Shown here one piece after another: positions 63,530 through 64,000 of a stretch of DNA of 64,000 nt. The stretch lies in the NCBI GenBank assembly GCA_041319085.1, contig CP101033.1, positions 583,001 to 647,000 of the forward strand. The letters are read 5' to 3'. The notes under the pieces are model-generated. The model saw nothing but the letters and a program-made list of their open reading frames with translations. It was not told where the DNA came from and made no database searches. The number at the start of each line of letters is the position of its first letter. Within the stretch, counting starts at the first letter, position 1. Both the position numbers and the translations under genes were made by a program. The DNA comes from Aeromonas veronii (GTDB lineage: Bacteria; Pseudomonadota; Gammaproteobacteria; Enterobacterales; Aeromonadaceae).

Positions 63530-64000
63530 ATGGCTTCCTGGGTCGAAGGTCGCGTCATCGAACGCATCGAATGGACACCCACCCTGTTCTCCCTGCGCAT
63601 AGCCGCTGATCTGGCCCCCTACAAGGCAGGTCAATTTACCAAGCTGGCCCTCGAGCAGGGCGATCGCCGCATTCAGCGCGCCTACTCCTTCGTCAATCCC
63701 CCCTCTGCGCCATACCACGAGTTTTATCTGGTCGAGATCCCCAGTGGTGAACTGACCCCCTCGCTCGGCTCGCTGCAAGCCGGTGATACCCTGCTGGTGC
63801 AATCCCAGGCGACTGGCTTTCTGACGCTCGATGAGGTGCCAGCCGGGCGCGATCTCTGGTTGCTCTCGACCGGTACTGCTATCGGTCCGTTTCTCTCCAT
63901 GCTGGCTGATGGCGAGGCCTTCAACCGCTTCGAGAATTTGGTGCTGGTGCACGGGGTGCGCAAAGGCGAAGAGCTCAGTTATCAGCCACTTATCGCCAGT
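63530..64000 (+). CDS. fpr: Ferredoxin/flavodoxin-NADP+ reductase Fpr (partial)
   Basis: The first 157 codons only; the window ends inside. Segments are GQFTKLAL, RAYSFVNPP (FAD-binding RxYS) and STGTAIGPFLSML (NADP-binding). It transfers electrons between NADPH and ferredoxin or flavodoxin. GGAGGAGAT precedes the ATG at 63530. Confidence 0.92.
   Translation, partial: MASWVEGRVIERIEWTPTLFSLRIAADLAPYKAGQFTKLALEQGDRRIQRAYSFVNPPSAPYHEFYLVEIPSGELTPSLGSLQAGDTLLVQSQATGFLTLDEVPAGRDLWLLSTGTAIGPFLSMLADGEAFNRFENLVLVHGVRKGEELSYQPLIAS

Overview
The window looks like a chromosomal segment of a gamma-proteobacterium, most probably Aeromonas. The order nhaR / rpsT / murJ / ribF-ileS-lspA-fkpB-ispH, the Tap-like type IV minor pilin cluster, luxS, deoCABD-serB-radA, and rsd-hupA all fit that genus. 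This rests on gene order and protein recognition only; no database search was run.

Bases 1-17,700 are the right part of a P2-like prophage. On the minus strand (read right to left) the late genes are O, N, M, L and X, then a zinc-finger gene, two holin-like genes and an endolysin cut by the window edge. P (terminase) and Q (portal) are on the plus strand, diverging from O. A cos candidate lies next, followed by a minus-strand early operon: a Cro-like repressor, a winged-helix-type gene, CII, an Ogr-like activator, a run of small ATGA-coupled ORFs, and replication gene A. The rightward arm holds the CI repressor, two accessory cargo genes and the integrase. M and P carry four single-base contractions in short homopolymers, so the prophage is either packaging-defective or has local sequencing errors. 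The integrase ends 65 bp before nhaR, so the phage appears to have inserted just upstream of that gene.

Bases 17,762-26,986 are housekeeping genes: nhaR, an HlyU-type ArsR regulator, rpsT, murJ, and the ribF-ileS-lspA-fkpB-ispH operon with 1-4 bp overlaps.

Bases 27,165-38,332 hold two sets of type IV minor pilins. The first is fimT-pilV-pilW-pilX-pilY1-pilE. The second is an inverted pilE-like gene plus fimT-, pilW- and pilX-like genes and a very long pilV-like gene. Five poly-G tracts of 8-10 bases sit inside these ORFs. I saw no tract of 8 or more elsewhere in the window. One of them leaves pilE out of frame, which suggests phase variation.

Bases 38,433-46,809 carry nadE, glnB, a lytic transglycosylase-like lipoprotein, luxS, a CidA/CidB-like pair with a divergent LysR regulator, a TatD-family hydrolase, nupC and a XapX-domain protein. 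Bases 47,199-54,195 carry deoC-deoA-deoB-deoD (nucleoside catabolism, fed by NupC), then smp/serB and an alpha/beta hydrolase. Bases 54,250-64,000 carry a large two-domain PilZ protein, radA, a small PilZ protein, rsd, hupA, an AlaX-type editing protein, mntH with a Fur-like box, the rpsF-rpsR-rplI operon (no priB between rpsF and rpsR) with an S6/S18-type leader, and the start of fpr.
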